Shown: in pieces, positions 49,311 through 59,094 of the stretch
Numbering within the stretch: position 1 is the first letter of the stretch
How the letters are laid out: each line of letters opens with the position of its first letter
Source of the DNA: Novosphingobium percolationis
GTDB taxonomy: Bacteria; Pseudomonadota; Alphaproteobacteria; Sphingomonadales; Sphingomonadaceae
DNA length: 64,000 nucleotides
Assembly (NCBI RefSeq): GCF_020179425.1
Contig: NZ_JAILYM010000001.1
Span: forward strand, 1 to 64,000
Direction of reading: 5' to 3'
Translations under genes and position numbers: made by a program
Notes under the pieces: generated by a model
What the model saw: only the letters and a program-made list of their open reading frames with translations
Database searches by the model: none
Told to the model about the DNA's origin: nothing

Positions 49311-49922
49311 ATGTTCGATGCCCGGCTGCGCCCGCTGATCGATCCTCCGCTCAACCGCTTGGGACAGGCGCTGGCGGGGATGGGGGTGTCCGCCAACATG
49401 GTGACGCTGGCGGGCATGGTGCTGGGGCTGGGCGCGGGGGCGGCCATGGCATTCGGCCATTTCGGCCTCGGCCTGGCGCTGGTCATCGCCAACCGCCTGC
49501 TCGATGGCCTCGACGGAGCGATCGCGCGCGCCACGCGGCTGACCGACTGGGGCGGCTATTTCGACATCGTCGCCGATTTCGTGTTCTATGTTGCGGTGCC
49601 GGTAGGCTTTGCCCTGCAATCGCCCGACAACCTGCTGCCGGGCGTGCTGCTGATCGCCAGCTTCACGCTGACCGGCACCAGCTTCCTCGCCTTTGCCACC
49701 ATCGCGGCCAAGCGCGGCCTTGAAACCAGCGCGCACGGACGCAAGAGCTTCTTCTACAACACCGGGCTTGCCGAAGGCGGCGAAACCATCGCCGCCTTCG
49801 TCGCCATGAGCCTGCTTCCGGCCCATTTCCCGCAGATCGCCTACGCCTATGCCGCGCTGTGCGGGGCGACGGTGGTGCAGCGCACCCTCGTCGCCCGCGC
49901 AACGTTCCGTCAGACGCCCTGA
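49311..49922 (+). CDS. CDP-alcohol phosphatidyltransferase family protein
   Basis: A 203-residue membrane protein with the family signature D-x2-DG-x2-AR-x7-G-x3-D-x3-D: D65, D68, G69, A72, R73, G81, D85 and D89. About five or six membrane segments. It would transfer a phosphatidyl or similar phospho-group between a CDP-alcohol and an acceptor, at the inner membrane. The exact lipid is unknown. Its end overlaps the convergent DUF1499 gene by 13 bases. Confidence 0.88.
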   Translation: MFDARLRPLIDPPLNRLGQALAGMGVSANMVTLAGMVLGLGAGAAMAFGHFGLGLALVIANRLLDGLDGAIARATRLTDWGGYFDIVADFVFYVAVPVGFALQSPDNLLPGVLLIASFTLTGTSFLAFATIAAKRGLETSAHGRKSFFYNTGLAEGGETIAAFVAMSLLPAHFPQIAYAYAALCGATVVQRTLVARATFRQTP

Positions 49923-50659
49923 AGCTCCTTCAGAAACGCGCGGATGCGCTTGGCGTTCACGCCCATGTCGGACACGCCGACGCGGCTGACCGAGCGCACG
50001 TCGACCACGCTGGCCGCGCCGTTGTCGGCCGGGGTGACCCGCACCGCAATATCGTCGTGGAAGCGGATGAACGAGACCGAGGCCGTCGCCTCCAGCCTGC
50101 CCGCCGCCGGATCTTCCACCGCGATCTCCCAGCCCTGCGCCTTGGCGATCCGCGCGGCATCGGCGATCACTTGCGCAGGCGCGCGGGCGATCCGCACGGG
50201 CTTCAGGTCGCCATAGGCGGCGGCGTGGATACTGCGCCAGTTGTCCACCGTGCCGACACCGGTCAGGTTGTCCGCGCGCAGCGGCAGCTTGGTGAAGGCC
50301 GGCGGATTGGCAAGGTCGGTGGTGATGTCGTGGATCGCGGGCACGGTGCCCGACAAGGCCGGGCGCGTCACCATGAAGGCCACGAAGGGCAACGACAGAA
50401 CCAGCGCCAGCACGGCGCGCCCGCGCGTCGGCGTGGGATGGCGGAGATTCAGCACCAGCCCGATCAGGCCGAGGACGAACGCCAGCAACGCCAGCAGCCC
50501 GCCGAACGCCAGCCCGCCAAAGCCCGCCAGCTTGGGTATGGCGTCATAACGGGCGAGCGTGACGCCCGCGGCGGCGATCGCCAGCCCGGCCACGGCCATC
50601 GCGCGCGCGCTGGTGCTGATACGCCGTGTCCATTTCGGATCGTTTGCATGTGTCGACAT
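49910..50659 (-). CDS. DUF1499 family membrane protein
   Basis: A 249-residue protein. Three hydrophobic segments in the first 110 residues (AVAGLAIAAAGVTLA; LAGFGGLAFGGLLALLAFVL; VLALVLSLPFVAFMV) are followed by a DUF1499 domain outside the membrane (KGQ-type RIAKAQGWEI, SVSFIRFHDDIAVRV, VSRVGVSDMGVNAKRIRAFL). AGGAGGGG precedes the ATG at 50659. Function unknown. Confidence 0.85.
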   Translation of the reverse strand: MSTHANDPKWTRRISTSARAMAVAGLAIAAAGVTLARYDAIPKLAGFGGLAFGGLLALLAFVLGLIGLVLNLRHPTPTRGRAVLALVLSLPFVAFMVTRPALSGTVPAIHDITTDLANPPAFTKLPLRADNLTGVGTVDNWRSIHAAAYGDLKPVRIARAPAQVIADAARIAKAQGWEIAVEDPAAGRLEATASVSFIRFHDDIAVRVTPADNGAASVVDVRSVSRVGVSDMGVNAKRIRAFLKELQGV

Positions 50660-50881
50660 CGTTTCCCCTCCTGCTTGGCAGCGAACGTCGGCGCGACCGG
50701 CATCCACCGCACCCGCGCGACCCTCGTCGAAAGTCTTCGCTGCGCTTTGGTCGGCGGGCGTCGCGCATTCTTACACGTGGCTCGGCAATCTCCACCAAAA
50801 CTTGCGGAGTCGAAAACGCTGTAAGGTTCTCGCCGATGGTGCGACCAAGCAGGCGAGGGATCGGGGGAAGAGGCAATCGCG

Positions 50882-52081
50882 ATGAAGCCGGGGATGCAGG
50901 AGCACGGGACACGCGGCGCGCCTTCGCGGCGGGTGCGGCTGCTGCTTGTCGGCGGCGGGCATGCGCATCTGGGCGTGCTGGCAAGCTGGATCGCCCAGGC
51001 ACCGCAGGGCCTCGAAACCTGCCTGATCACCAGCGACCGCCACGCCATCTATTCGGGGCTCGTGCCCGGCTGGATCGCGCGCCCCACCGATGGCGACCCG
51101 TTTCGCATCGATCTGGCCGCTCTGGCGACGCGTGCGGGTGTCCGGCTGATCCTGGCCTCGATCGTCGGGCTGGATGCCGATGCGCGCGAGGTCATGCTCG
51201 ATGACGGTGCCCGCGTTCCGTTCGATCTGCTGTCGCTGGCGACGGGGGGCGAGGTGGATACCTCCAGCCTCGCGGCGCTCGGGCCCCGGCTGCTGCCGGT
51301 GCGTCCGATGCACGCTTTCGTGGAGCGTTGGCCCGGCGTTCGCGCCGCCGCCCGCGTCACCCCCGGCTACCGCGTCGTGGTGGTGGGCGGCGGAGCAGCC
51401 GGGGTCGAACTCGCGCTCGCGGCCCGGCAATCGCTCGCAGGCGGCGCATCGGCGCCGGTGATGTTGCTCTCCGACGATCCGGCACTGCTGCCCGGCCATG
51501 CGGCGCGGGCAGGGCGTCTGGCCCGCGCGCGGCTGAAGGCGGCGGGCGTGGAACTCATCACAGGCCATGCCGTCGGCGTGCCGGACGGCGTTCATCTGGC
51601 CGATGGGAGGATCGTGACGGCCGGATGCGTGATCACTGCGACGGGGCCTAGGCCGCCCCGCTGGCTGCGCACGTCCGGCCTCCAGCTTGACGTGCGCGGT
51701 TTCGTCGCGGTCGGACCGGACCTGCGCAGCGTGTCGCACGCGGGCATCTTCGCGGCGGGCGATATCGCGGGCCGCGTGGACAATGTGCTGGCGCACAACC
51801 TGTCGCGCTCGGGCGTCCATGCGGTGCGGGCAGGTCCTGTCCTTGCCGACAACCTGCGGCGGGTAGCCCGTGACCCTGGCGCACGCCTGCGTCATTACCG
51901 GCCGCGCTGCCACAGCCTCTACCTGATCTCGACCGCCGATCGCAGGGCGATCCTGTCGTGGGGCCGGCTCGTCCTCTCGGGCCGCTGGGTGCAGTGGATC
52001 AAGGACAGTATCGACCGGCGGTTCGTGGCCCGCCACGCCCGGCTTGGCCGCAGGGGGGAGGCTCCGGCGTGGACCCGCTGA
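50882..52081 (+). CDS. NDH-2-like FAD-dependent oxidoreductase
   Basis: A 399-residue pyridine-nucleotide-disulfide-type flavoprotein. FAD site LLLVGGGHAHLGVL near the N-terminus, NAD site VVVVGGGAAGVELALAA around residue 170, and the second flavin motif IFAAGDIAG near 295. No redox-active cysteine pair is visible, so it resembles type II NADH dehydrogenases and the flavoprotein half of some SelD fusions. It is the first gene of an operon with an ECF-type sigma factor, whose start lies inside its last codons. Confidence 0.85.
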   Translation: MKPGMQEHGTRGAPSRRVRLLLVGGGHAHLGVLASWIAQAPQGLETCLITSDRHAIYSGLVPGWIARPTDGDPFRIDLAALATRAGVRLILASIVGLDADAREVMLDDGARVPFDLLSLATGGEVDTSSLAALGPRLLPVRPMHAFVERWPGVRAAARVTPGYRVVVVGGGAAGVELALAARQSLAGGASAPVMLLSDDPALLPGHAARAGRLARARLKAAGVELITGHAVGVPDGVHLADGRIVTAGCVITATGPRPPRWLRTSGLQLDVRGFVAVGPDLRSVSHAGIFAAGDIAGRVDNVLAHNLSRSGVHAVRAGPVLADNLRRVARDPGARLRHYRPRCHSLYLISTADRRAILSWGRLVLSGRWVQWIKDSIDRRFVARHARLGRRGEAPAWTR

Positions 52082-52692
52082 CAGCCATGGGCGAGCCGCA
52101 GCAGGCGGCTCTGGTCGTGATCGACGATGCGCTCCTGCGCGCGGTGCGCCCCGATCTGTTGCGCTTCGCCCGTCTCCAGCTCGGCAACGACGACGAAGCC
52201 GAGGACGCCGTTCAGGAAGCCATTGCGGGCGCGCTGCGCAACGCCCGCGGGTTCCGCGCCGAAGCGGCGCTGAAGACCTGGATGATCGCGATCCTCAAGA
52301 ACAAGGTGGCCGACATCCTGCGCCATCGCCAGCGCGGTCCGGTCCCCGCCAGCCAGCTCGGCACCGGCACTGAGGACGAACCGCTGCCCGACCTGTTCAA
52401 CCGCTTCGGCGTCTGGCGCAACGCGGCGCGCCCCGCCGCGTGGGAGGATCCCGAGGCCGATATCCACAGTCGCCAGTTCCTCAAGGTGTTCGACGCCTGC
52501 CTCAACTGCCTGCCGCCGCAGCAGGGCCGCGTGTTCCTGATGCGCGAGGTGGTCGATCTGGGCGTCGATGACATCTGCGCCGAACTCGGCCTGTCCACCG
52601 CCAACGTCTACGTCATCCTGCACCGCGCGCGCCTCGCCTTGCGCGAATGCATGGAAAAGAGCTGGTTTTCCCGAAAGGTGCAGACCTCATGA
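52069..52692 (+). CDS. ECF-type sigma-70 family factor
   Basis: A 207-residue sigma factor with region 2 (LLRFARLQLGNDDEAEDAVQ then EAIAGALRNA, and TWMIAILKNKVADILR) and region 4 (CLNCLPPQQGRVFLMREVVD; DICAELGLSTANVYVILHRA). I choose the GTG at 52069, preceded by GGGGGGAGG, overlapping the flavoprotein gene; an ATG at 52087 lacks an SD. The next gene is a small zinc-binding protein, the usual place of an anti-sigma factor. Confidence 0.9.
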   Translation: MDPLTAMGEPQQAALVVIDDALLRAVRPDLLRFARLQLGNDDEAEDAVQEAIAGALRNARGFRAEAALKTWMIAILKNKVADILRHRQRGPVPASQLGTGTEDEPLPDLFNRFGVWRNAARPAAWEDPEADIHSRQFLKVFDACLNCLPPQQGRVFLMREVVDLGVDDICAELGLSTANVYVILHRARLALRECMEKSWFSRKVQTS

Positions 52693-52898
52693 ACTGCCAC
52701 GACGCCACGTTTCTGCTTTCGCAGCGGCGCGAGCGCGCGCTGACGCGCCTCGAACGGCTACGGCTGAAGGTCCACGCGGTGATCTGCCCCGCCTGCGCGC
52801 GCTTCGGCGATCATGTCGACATGCTGGGCACCGCGGCCCGCAACTACGCCACTCTCGCGGACGACGATGCCGCCAACAGCCATGGGGCAGACCAATGA
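52689..52898 (+). CDS. Small zinc-finger anti-sigma factor candidate
   Basis: A 69-residue protein with HAVICPAC, an H-x3-C-x2-C motif as in the ZAS/zf-HC2 anti-sigma domains, and an upstream histidine (NCHDATFLL). No membrane segment, so it would act in the cytoplasm and may sense oxidation or metal through zinc. Its ATG overlaps the sigma stop by four bases. Confidence 0.8.
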   Translation: MNCHDATFLLSQRRERALTRLERLRLKVHAVICPACARFGDHVDMLGTAARNYATLADDDAANSHGADQ

Positions 52899-55045
52899 AG
52901 CGTATCGTGCTCCTCGCAGGCCTGGCGTTGGCCGTGGCCGCGTTCCTCCATTTCGACGTGGGCCACATGCTCACGCTCGCCAACCTCAAGGCGCAGCAGG
53001 GCGCGATCGAGGCCTATCGCGATGCCGCGCCGCTACAGGCGGCGGGCCTGTTCGTGCTGCTCTACGTCGCGCTGACCGCCATCTCTTTTCCGGGCGCGGC
53101 GATCCTGACGCTGGCGGCGGGCGCGATCTTCGGCCTCGGCGTGGGGCTGGCGCTGGCCTCGTTCGCCTCGACCATCGGGGCGACGCTGTCGTTCCTCAGC
53201 TCGCGCTATCTGTTCCGCGATGGCGTGCAGGGGCGCTTCGGCGAGCGGCTCAAGGCGCTCAATGCGGGGATCGAGCGCGACGGCGCGTTCTACCTCTTCT
53301 CGCTGCGGCTGGTGCCGATCTTCCCGTTCTTCATGATCAACCTGGCGATGGGCCTTACCCCCATCCGCGCCTGGACCTTCTTCTGGGTCAGCCAGGTCGG
53401 CATGCTGATGGGCACGGCGGTCTACGTGAACGCGGGCACGCGGCTGGCGGAGATTTCCAGCCTCAAGGACGTTGCCTCGCCCACGCTGCTTGCCTCTTTC
53501 GCCGCGCTGGGCCTGCTGCCATGGGCGGGCAAGGCGATCATGGGCATGATCAAGCGCCGCCGCGTCTATGCCCGCTTCACGCGCCCGCGCCGCTACGATC
53601 GCAACATGGTGGTGATCGGCGCGGGCGCGGCGGGCCTCGTCACCTCGATCATCGGCGCCACGGTCAAGGCCAGGGTGACGCTGGTCGAGGCGCACAAGAT
53701 GGGCGGCGATTGCCTCAACTACGGCTGCGTGCCTAGCAAGGCGCTGATCAAGAGCGCGCGCGTGGCCGACCAGATCCGCCGTGCCGGGGCGTTCGGGCTT
53801 GCCGCCTCTGAACCGCACGTCGATTTTCGCGCGGTGATGGCGCGCGTGCGCAGTGTCATCACGGCGATCGAACCGCACGACAGCGTCGAGCGGTACACCG
53901 GCCTCGGCGTCGACGTGGTGGCGGGCTATGCGAAGATTGTGGATCCCTGGACGGTGGAAATCGCCCGCGTCGATGGCACCGTGCAACGCCTGACGACGCG
54001 CTCGATCGTCATTGCCGCCGGGGCCGAGCCGATTGTGCCGCCGCTGCCGGGGCTGGAGCAGTCGGGCTACCTGACCAGCGATACGCTGTGGGATGCCTTT
54101 GCGCAGCTGGACCGCGTGCCTGGGCGCGTGGTCGTGCTGGGGGGCGGGGCGATCGGCTGCGAACTGGCACAGGCGCTGGCGCGGCTCGGCGGCAAGGTCA
54201 CGCAGGTCGAAATGGCCGACCGCGTGCTTGCCAGCGAGGATGACGACGTTTCCGCCCATGCCCGCGCCGCTCTCGAACACAGCGGCGTCGAGGTGCTGAC
54301 CGACCACACCGCGCTGCGCATCGAGCCTGACGGGCTGGACAAGCGCATCGTCGTGGCAGGGCCGGAGGGCGAGCGCGCCATCGGCTTCGACGCCTTGATC
54401 GTCGCGGTTGGGCGCAAGGCGCGCCTGACGGGTTACGGGCTTGAAGACCTCGGAATCACGACCGACCGCACCGTCCTGACCGACGAATACCTCGCCACCG
54501 AATTTCCCAACATCTTCGCTGCGGGCGACGTGGCGGGGCCGTTCCAGTTCACCCACACCGCCTCGCACCAGGCATGGTATGCGGCGGTGAATGCGCTGTT
54601 CGGGCAGTTCCGCAAGTTCAAGGCCGACTACCGCGTGATCCCGCGCACCACCTATATCGATCCGGAAGTCGCGCGCGTCGGTCTCAACGAGCGCGAGGCG
54701 CAGGCGCAGGGCATTCCCCACGAGGTGACCACCTACCACCTCGATCACTTCGAGCGCGCGATCATGGAAGGGGCGACCACTGGCTTCGTCAAGGTGTTGA
54801 GCGTGCCGGGCAAGGACCGCATCCTCGGCGTCACCATCGTCGGCGAACACGCGGGCGAGCTGTTGGGTGAATACGTGCTGGCGATGAAGCACGGGCTGGG
54901 GCTCAAGAAGGTCATGGGCACGATCCACGCCTATCCCACGATGATCGAGGCCAACAAGTTCGCCGCCGGCGAATGGCGCCGCGCGCATGCGCCGCAGGGG
55001 CTGTTGGCCCTCGTCGAACGCTACCACACCTGGCGCAGGGGGTGA
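52895..55045 (+). CDS. TVP38/TMEM64 (VTT) - FAD disulfide reductase fusion
   Basis: A 716-residue fusion. Residues about 1-225 are a VTT/DedA-like membrane domain (FPGAAILTLAAGAIFGLGVG; LRLVPIFPFFMINLAMGLTP). Residues about 235-716 are a mercuric-reductase/dihydrolipoamide-dehydrogenase-like enzyme: FAD site VVIGAGAAGLVTS, redox pair GGDCLNYGCVPSKAL, NAD site VVLGGGAIGCELAQALARLG, IFAAGDVAGPFQF and a C-terminal dimerisation domain with HAYPTMIEA. The start overlaps the anti-sigma stop (ATGA). Such fusions are known in proteobacteria; the membrane-anchored reductase may act on a lipid-soluble or toxic disulfide, or on a metal. Confidence 0.9.
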   Translation: MKRIVLLAGLALAVAAFLHFDVGHMLTLANLKAQQGAIEAYRDAAPLQAAGLFVLLYVALTAISFPGAAILTLAAGAIFGLGVGLALASFASTIGATLSFLSSRYLFRDGVQGRFGERLKALNAGIERDGAFYLFSLRLVPIFPFFMINLAMGLTPIRAWTFFWVSQVGMLMGTAVYVNAGTRLAEISSLKDVASPTLLASFAALGLLPWAGKAIMGMIKRRRVYARFTRPRRYDRNMVVIGAGAAGLVTSIIGATVKARVTLVEAHKMGGDCLNYGCVPSKALIKSARVADQIRRAGAFGLAASEPHVDFRAVMARVRSVITAIEPHDSVERYTGLGVDVVAGYAKIVDPWTVEIARVDGTVQRLTTRSIVIAAGAEPIVPPLPGLEQSGYLTSDTLWDAFAQLDRVPGRVVVLGGGAIGCELAQALARLGGKVTQVEMADRVLASEDDDVSAHARAALEHSGVEVLTDHTALRIEPDGLDKRIVVAGPEGERAIGFDALIVAVGRKARLTGYGLEDLGITTDRTVLTDEYLATEFPNIFAAGDVAGPFQFTHTASHQAWYAAVNALFGQFRKFKADYRVIPRTTYIDPEVARVGLNEREAQAQGIPHEVTTYHLDHFERAIMEGATTGFVKVLSVPGKDRILGVTIVGEHAGELLGEYVLAMKHGLGLKKVMGTIHAYPTMIEANKFAAGEWRRAHAPQGLLALVERYHTWRRG

Positions 55046-55061
55046 CGCGCTCCGCTGCCGA

Positions 55062-55092
55062 CTCCCGCCGAACCCCAAAGGCTCGGCGGGAG
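55062..55092. terminator. Hairpin between convergent genes
   Basis: CTCCCGCCGA (55062-55071) pairs with TCGGCGGGAG (55083-55092), loop 11 bases, between the reductase fusion end and the convergent dabA end. No T-run. Confidence 0.55.
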
Positions 55093-55129
55093 CGACGTGC
55101 AGGGCGAGCGCTACGGACCTTGCCCAGCC

Positions 55130-57655
55130 TCAGCAGACGCGGGGCACCCACCGGGCACGCTGCCAGTGGTGCGCGCGGTGCTTCCACGGGTCGATCACGA
55201 CCAGGTTGATCCACCCGTTCTCGACCAGCTGGGACAGCCCGTCATGGGCAAAGACGATCTCTTCCACCCGGCGCAGCGGGCTCTGCACGAAGACTGTCAG
55301 GCGGCGCGGCACGTGGTAGGGCGTGCCATCGTCGCGGAACAGCGACTGGCGCGGCAGGCCAGTACACAAGTCGCCGCCCGCGCCCTGGACCACGCCGAAG
55401 CCGCCCACGACGTTCTGGGTGATCTTGTCGCCCGCCCCGAACACGGCATTGTCGATGGTCGAGAACAGGTACTGGCAGTTGATCCACTGCGCGACGACCA
55501 TCGGCGCGGTCAGGATCGCGGTCAGCGCGCTGCCGTCCTTGTCCTGTTCCCAGTCGTAGCTGTGGAGGAAGGCCCCGCCTTCAAGGTCGAGCGCAGCGGT
55601 CAGCCTGCGCGGCCCGACGATGAAGGCGGCATTGCCCGAAAGGCCCCATTCCGGCCGAACCTCGCCCCAATGCGCCGCGCCGGTCAGCAGGTCGTCGGGC
55701 GCGCGGTCATGGCGCTGCGCGCGCTCTGCAAGCGCCTTGTGCCCGGCGATGGCCAGCGCCTCATCCAGCCGCGCAAGGTCCTCGCGGTGGCTGGCGGGGA
55801 CCATGTGCCGGTCGAACACCGTCACCGCATCGCGCGTGGTGTCGTGCTGCGCTGCCAGGAACACCGTGTCGGGCGAAAGGGCCAGCCCTTGTTCCGCAAG
55901 ACCTTCGCGCACCGCCGGATCATTGAGCATACCGGCCATCAGCCGCGCGTTCGGGCCACCGGGGTGCCCGCCACAGGCCCCGCAATCGAGGCTCGCGGCA
56001 AAGGCATTGTTGGTGGTGTGGCCGCCGTGGCCGACCAGCACGACCAGCCGCGCCGCCCGCGCAGGCAGGCCGGTCAGCGCGAACATCGACCGGGCGTAGC
56101 GGACCTTGTCGGCCAGCGGGATCGACGGTTCATCATCGTTCGAAGCGTGCGGGGCAAGCACCTCGTCTGGCTCGCCCAGCACCATGCGCGCCAGCCGGTC
56201 GGAAAGCCTTGGCGCCAGCGTGCGCGCCAGCAGCGCGACGGCGGCCAGCGGCCCTACCGCCTCGGCCGTGGCAAAGCCGGTGGCGCCGGACTTGGTGGCA
56301 TCGAGCATGCTCTGCGCATCGTGGGCACAGGCCCGCCGCGCGACAATGCTGTCGGCTTGCGCCGTGCGGCCCGGCAGCGGGGCTTCGCAGACATGGTGCG
56401 CGGGCGACAGCAGCACCGGCAGCTGCTTGCGCGGTGCGGCCGACAGGATCGGCTGGATCGCCACCGGCAGTCCGAAGAAGCCGGCATAGCCGAAGGTCTC
56501 GAATGCACCTTGCGCCTCAATCGCGCGCCGCATCGGTTCGGAACGCACGTCGATGCAGAACACCAGCTGCGCATCGGGGCGGGCCGATGCCGGGGTGGCG
56601 GCAGCGCGCGAAGCACGTTCGAGCGCGGGGCCGGTCTGCGCGATCACGCTGGCTTCCGCAGCCTGTTGGAACAGCAGGCCGAGGCGACCTTCGTCCAGTC
56701 CTGCCACCAGCGCGAGGCGGCTGCGGGCCTCATCGCTCCACTGCGCGGCCGCGTCGGGGGACAGTTGGAAGTGGGCGAGCAGCGCCTGCGTCACCGCTTC
56801 GCCATCATGGGCCGGTGCCGGTGTGGCAACGGCGACGTCTTCGCCCGCGACATGGCTGGCAAGCGCGACGAGGGCGGCAAGGTCAGCCATTGTCGCCGGA
56901 GCCTTCGCGGTCTGCGCAGGCTCGGCATGGTCGGTCCGCCAGCGCACGTGCGCGGACCAGCCTGGCAGGCGCGTGAACAGCGCGCGCAGCTGGTCGAGCC
57001 GCCGGACCGGTGGCACCGCTTGCGCATCCAGCACTTCGGCCAGCAGGTCGAACGGATCGGCAGGCGCGGCGTCGAGCAGGGCAAGTCGGTCCCCCGTTGC
57101 CAGCGCGCGCAGAGCCGTATCGTTGCGCAGCAGGCCTGACAGGCAGCGCCACAGGCCGAACGAACGCCCCGCGAGCGGCGGCGCGGCGCGATCGAAGAAC
57201 ACCGCCAGCCAGCGCGCCAGGATCGCCATCGCGGGCGACAGCGGGGGCCGGGGCGCTACGTCGGTCGCCACCGGCAGGGTGGTCAGGCGCGCCAGCAGCA
57301 GGTCATAGGCGTTGAGGTCCGGCCCGAGCTGCGCGAAGGCCTGATCCAGCCCGCCGAGCGCTGCGACAGCCGTCTTGCGCAAGGCAACCTCATCGATCCG
57401 CCCTTCGGCCAGAAGCGCGCGCCACTGCGCCAGCGGCAGCGAGGTGCGCGCGCCGAACAAGCGGGCGGCCTGCTCCAGCGCGCTTTCGAAGGGCAGGTCT
57501 TCGAACCCCGACAGGGGGTTGACCGCGATCGCGCTGTCGAGCGGCCAGAGCGGCGCGACGGTCTGCGCGGCGAGTGCAAGCTGCGCTTCCAGCCCGGCGC
57601 GCGCAAGGCCGATGGATGAGAACGGGGACGGGGCTGCGGCGGTGATCGTCGACAT
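55130..57655 (-). CDS. dabA: DabA-like inorganic carbon transporter subunit
   Basis: An 841-residue protein of the DabA (DUF2309) family. The beta-carbonic-anhydrase-like zinc site is recognisable as C367 and D369 in FCIDVRSEP, H543 in VGHGGHTTNN, and C558 in DCGACGG. With the membrane partner DabB it forms an energy-coupled complex that hydrates CO2 to bicarbonate and accumulates it. It lies three bases after dabB. A bicarbonate supply is of interest here because a biotin carboxylase of the same window uses bicarbonate, though the distance and lack of shared regulation make this link speculative. Confidence 0.92.
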   Translation of the reverse strand: MSTITAAAPSPFSSIGLARAGLEAQLALAAQTVAPLWPLDSAIAVNPLSGFEDLPFESALEQAARLFGARTSLPLAQWRALLAEGRIDEVALRKTAVAALGGLDQAFAQLGPDLNAYDLLLARLTTLPVATDVAPRPPLSPAMAILARWLAVFFDRAAPPLAGRSFGLWRCLSGLLRNDTALRALATGDRLALLDAAPADPFDLLAEVLDAQAVPPVRRLDQLRALFTRLPGWSAHVRWRTDHAEPAQTAKAPATMADLAALVALASHVAGEDVAVATPAPAHDGEAVTQALLAHFQLSPDAAAQWSDEARSRLALVAGLDEGRLGLLFQQAAEASVIAQTGPALERASRAAATPASARPDAQLVFCIDVRSEPMRRAIEAQGAFETFGYAGFFGLPVAIQPILSAAPRKQLPVLLSPAHHVCEAPLPGRTAQADSIVARRACAHDAQSMLDATKSGATGFATAEAVGPLAAVALLARTLAPRLSDRLARMVLGEPDEVLAPHASNDDEPSIPLADKVRYARSMFALTGLPARAARLVVLVGHGGHTTNNAFAASLDCGACGGHPGGPNARLMAGMLNDPAVREGLAEQGLALSPDTVFLAAQHDTTRDAVTVFDRHMVPASHREDLARLDEALAIAGHKALAERAQRHDRAPDDLLTGAAHWGEVRPEWGLSGNAAFIVGPRRLTAALDLEGGAFLHSYDWEQDKDGSALTAILTAPMVVAQWINCQYLFSTIDNAVFGAGDKITQNVVGGFGVVQGAGGDLCTGLPRQSLFRDDGTPYHVPRRLTVFVQSPLRRVEEIVFAHDGLSQLVENGWINLVVIDPWKHRAHHWQRARWVPRVC

Positions 57656-57658
57656 GGG

Positions 57659-59047
57659 TCAGTCCTTCCGGGAAGATGTGGCAGGCGCACCGGCGTGGAG
57701 CAGCCGGGCATGGAGGGCAGGCGGCAGGGCGCGGCGACCGGCGGCCAGGTCTTGCTGGACGACCCAGCCTGCCAGGAACAGCGAGAGCAGCGCGATCTGC
57801 CATGGCGGCGAAAGCAGCGGCGCGGTAGTATCGGGCTGGACCGCGCCGATCAGCGCCAGTGCGCCGACGTTGAGCGCGATCAGCAAGGCGGGCACGGCGA
57901 TCAGAACCAGGCGGACATGGTCGCGGCGCAGGCTGCTGGCCGCCACGAGCAGCGCCGAGAGCAGCGCTGCGAGCGCGAGGCCGAGCGGCAGCAGCGCGGT
58001 TTCGGCGATGCCGGCCTCCATCGCCAGCGCGGCGATGATCAGGACCGCCAGCGCGATCAGCGCGGGGACCGCCTGCGGCAGGGCTTTGGCCTGCCGGGGC
58101 CGGCCGATAGTGCCCGCCGAGCCGAGGAACAGCCAGGCCTTGAACAGCCCGTGCGCGACCATGTGCCAGAGCGCTGCGGCATAGGCGCCCAGCGCGCAGG
58201 TCAGCAGCATGAAGCCCATCTGCGCCACGGTCGAGGCCGCCAGTGCGCCCTTCACGTCGCTGCGCACCAGCATCAGCGCCGATCCCCACAGCGCGCCGCC
58301 GATACCAATGGCCAGCAGCAGGGCGCGGGCGGCGGGCGCGGCTTCCAGCACGGGCGCGAAGCGGATCAGCAGGAAGCCGCCGGCGTTGACGAACCCCGCG
58401 TGCATCAGCGCCGAAACCGGCGTCGGTGCGGCGACCGAGGACAGCAGCCATCCCGAAAACGGCGGCGCCGCGCAGCGTGCCACGGCGGCGAGCACGAGCA
58501 GCCCGGCGGCCGCGAGCACGGCCGCCGGGGGCAGGGCCGGCACGGCGGCGAGGATGCCACCGATGGTCGCCGACTTTGCCGCGAAGGCCAGCGTGCCCAG
58601 CGCCCCAACCAGCGCAAGGTCGGCGATCAGCGCGGCGCGGGTTACGCGGCGTGCGGCAGCACGGGCCTCGGCCCAGTCTGCCGCATGGCCGACCAGCGCG
58701 GTCATCACCCGTCCCGCCGCGATCCAGCCTGCGGCCAGTAGCAGTACGTTGTCGGCCAGCGCCAGCAGCACCGTCGCCGCGGCCAGCGCTGTGGCAAGGC
58801 GCCCATGCGCGGCACGGCGCGGGTCGGCGCGCAGGTGGCGCCGGGCAAAGACCAGCACCAGCGGCGTGAGCAGGATAGAAAGCCCCGCCAGTGCAAGTCC
58901 CGCAGGCGTTGCCGTCACCAGTCCATCCGCGCCTGCGGCGACGAGGGCGATCGCCATCACGGCCAGCGCGGCGCGCGGTGCGAGCGAAGTGGCGGTGGAT
59001 GGGGCGGGTGCGGTCGCAAAACCGCTCGGGGAATACGTCGAAGCCAT
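57659..59047 (-). CDS. dabB: DabB-like membrane subunit (NuoL-related)
   Basis: A 462-residue protein with about twelve hydrophobic segments, related to the proton-pumping subunits of complex I (SALMHAGFVNAGGFLLIRFAP; SDVKGALAASTVAQMGFML; LWHMVAHGLFKAWLFL). The strong AAGGAGG and good spacing support the ATG at 59047; a longer upstream reading is antisense to the regulator. It couples ion movement to CO2 hydration by DabA. The operon is divergent from the LysR gene at 59151. Confidence 0.9.
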   Translation of the reverse strand: MASTYSPSGFATAPAPSTATSLAPRAALAVMAIALVAAGADGLVTATPAGLALAGLSILLTPLVLVFARRHLRADPRRAAHGRLATALAAATVLLALADNVLLLAAGWIAAGRVMTALVGHAADWAEARAAARRVTRAALIADLALVGALGTLAFAAKSATIGGILAAVPALPPAAVLAAAGLLVLAAVARCAAPPFSGWLLSSVAAPTPVSALMHAGFVNAGGFLLIRFAPVLEAAPAARALLLAIGIGGALWGSALMLVRSDVKGALAASTVAQMGFMLLTCALGAYAAALWHMVAHGLFKAWLFLGSAGTIGRPRQAKALPQAVPALIALAVLIIAALAMEAGIAETALLPLGLALAALLSALLVAASSLRRDHVRLVLIAVPALLIALNVGALALIGAVQPDTTAPLLSPPWQIALLSLFLAGWVVQQDLAAGRRALPPALHARLLHAGAPATSSRKD

Positions 59048-59094
59048 GGAACACCTCCTTGCAGAGGCGCTGATGTCAGGTTGGGATGTATGAG

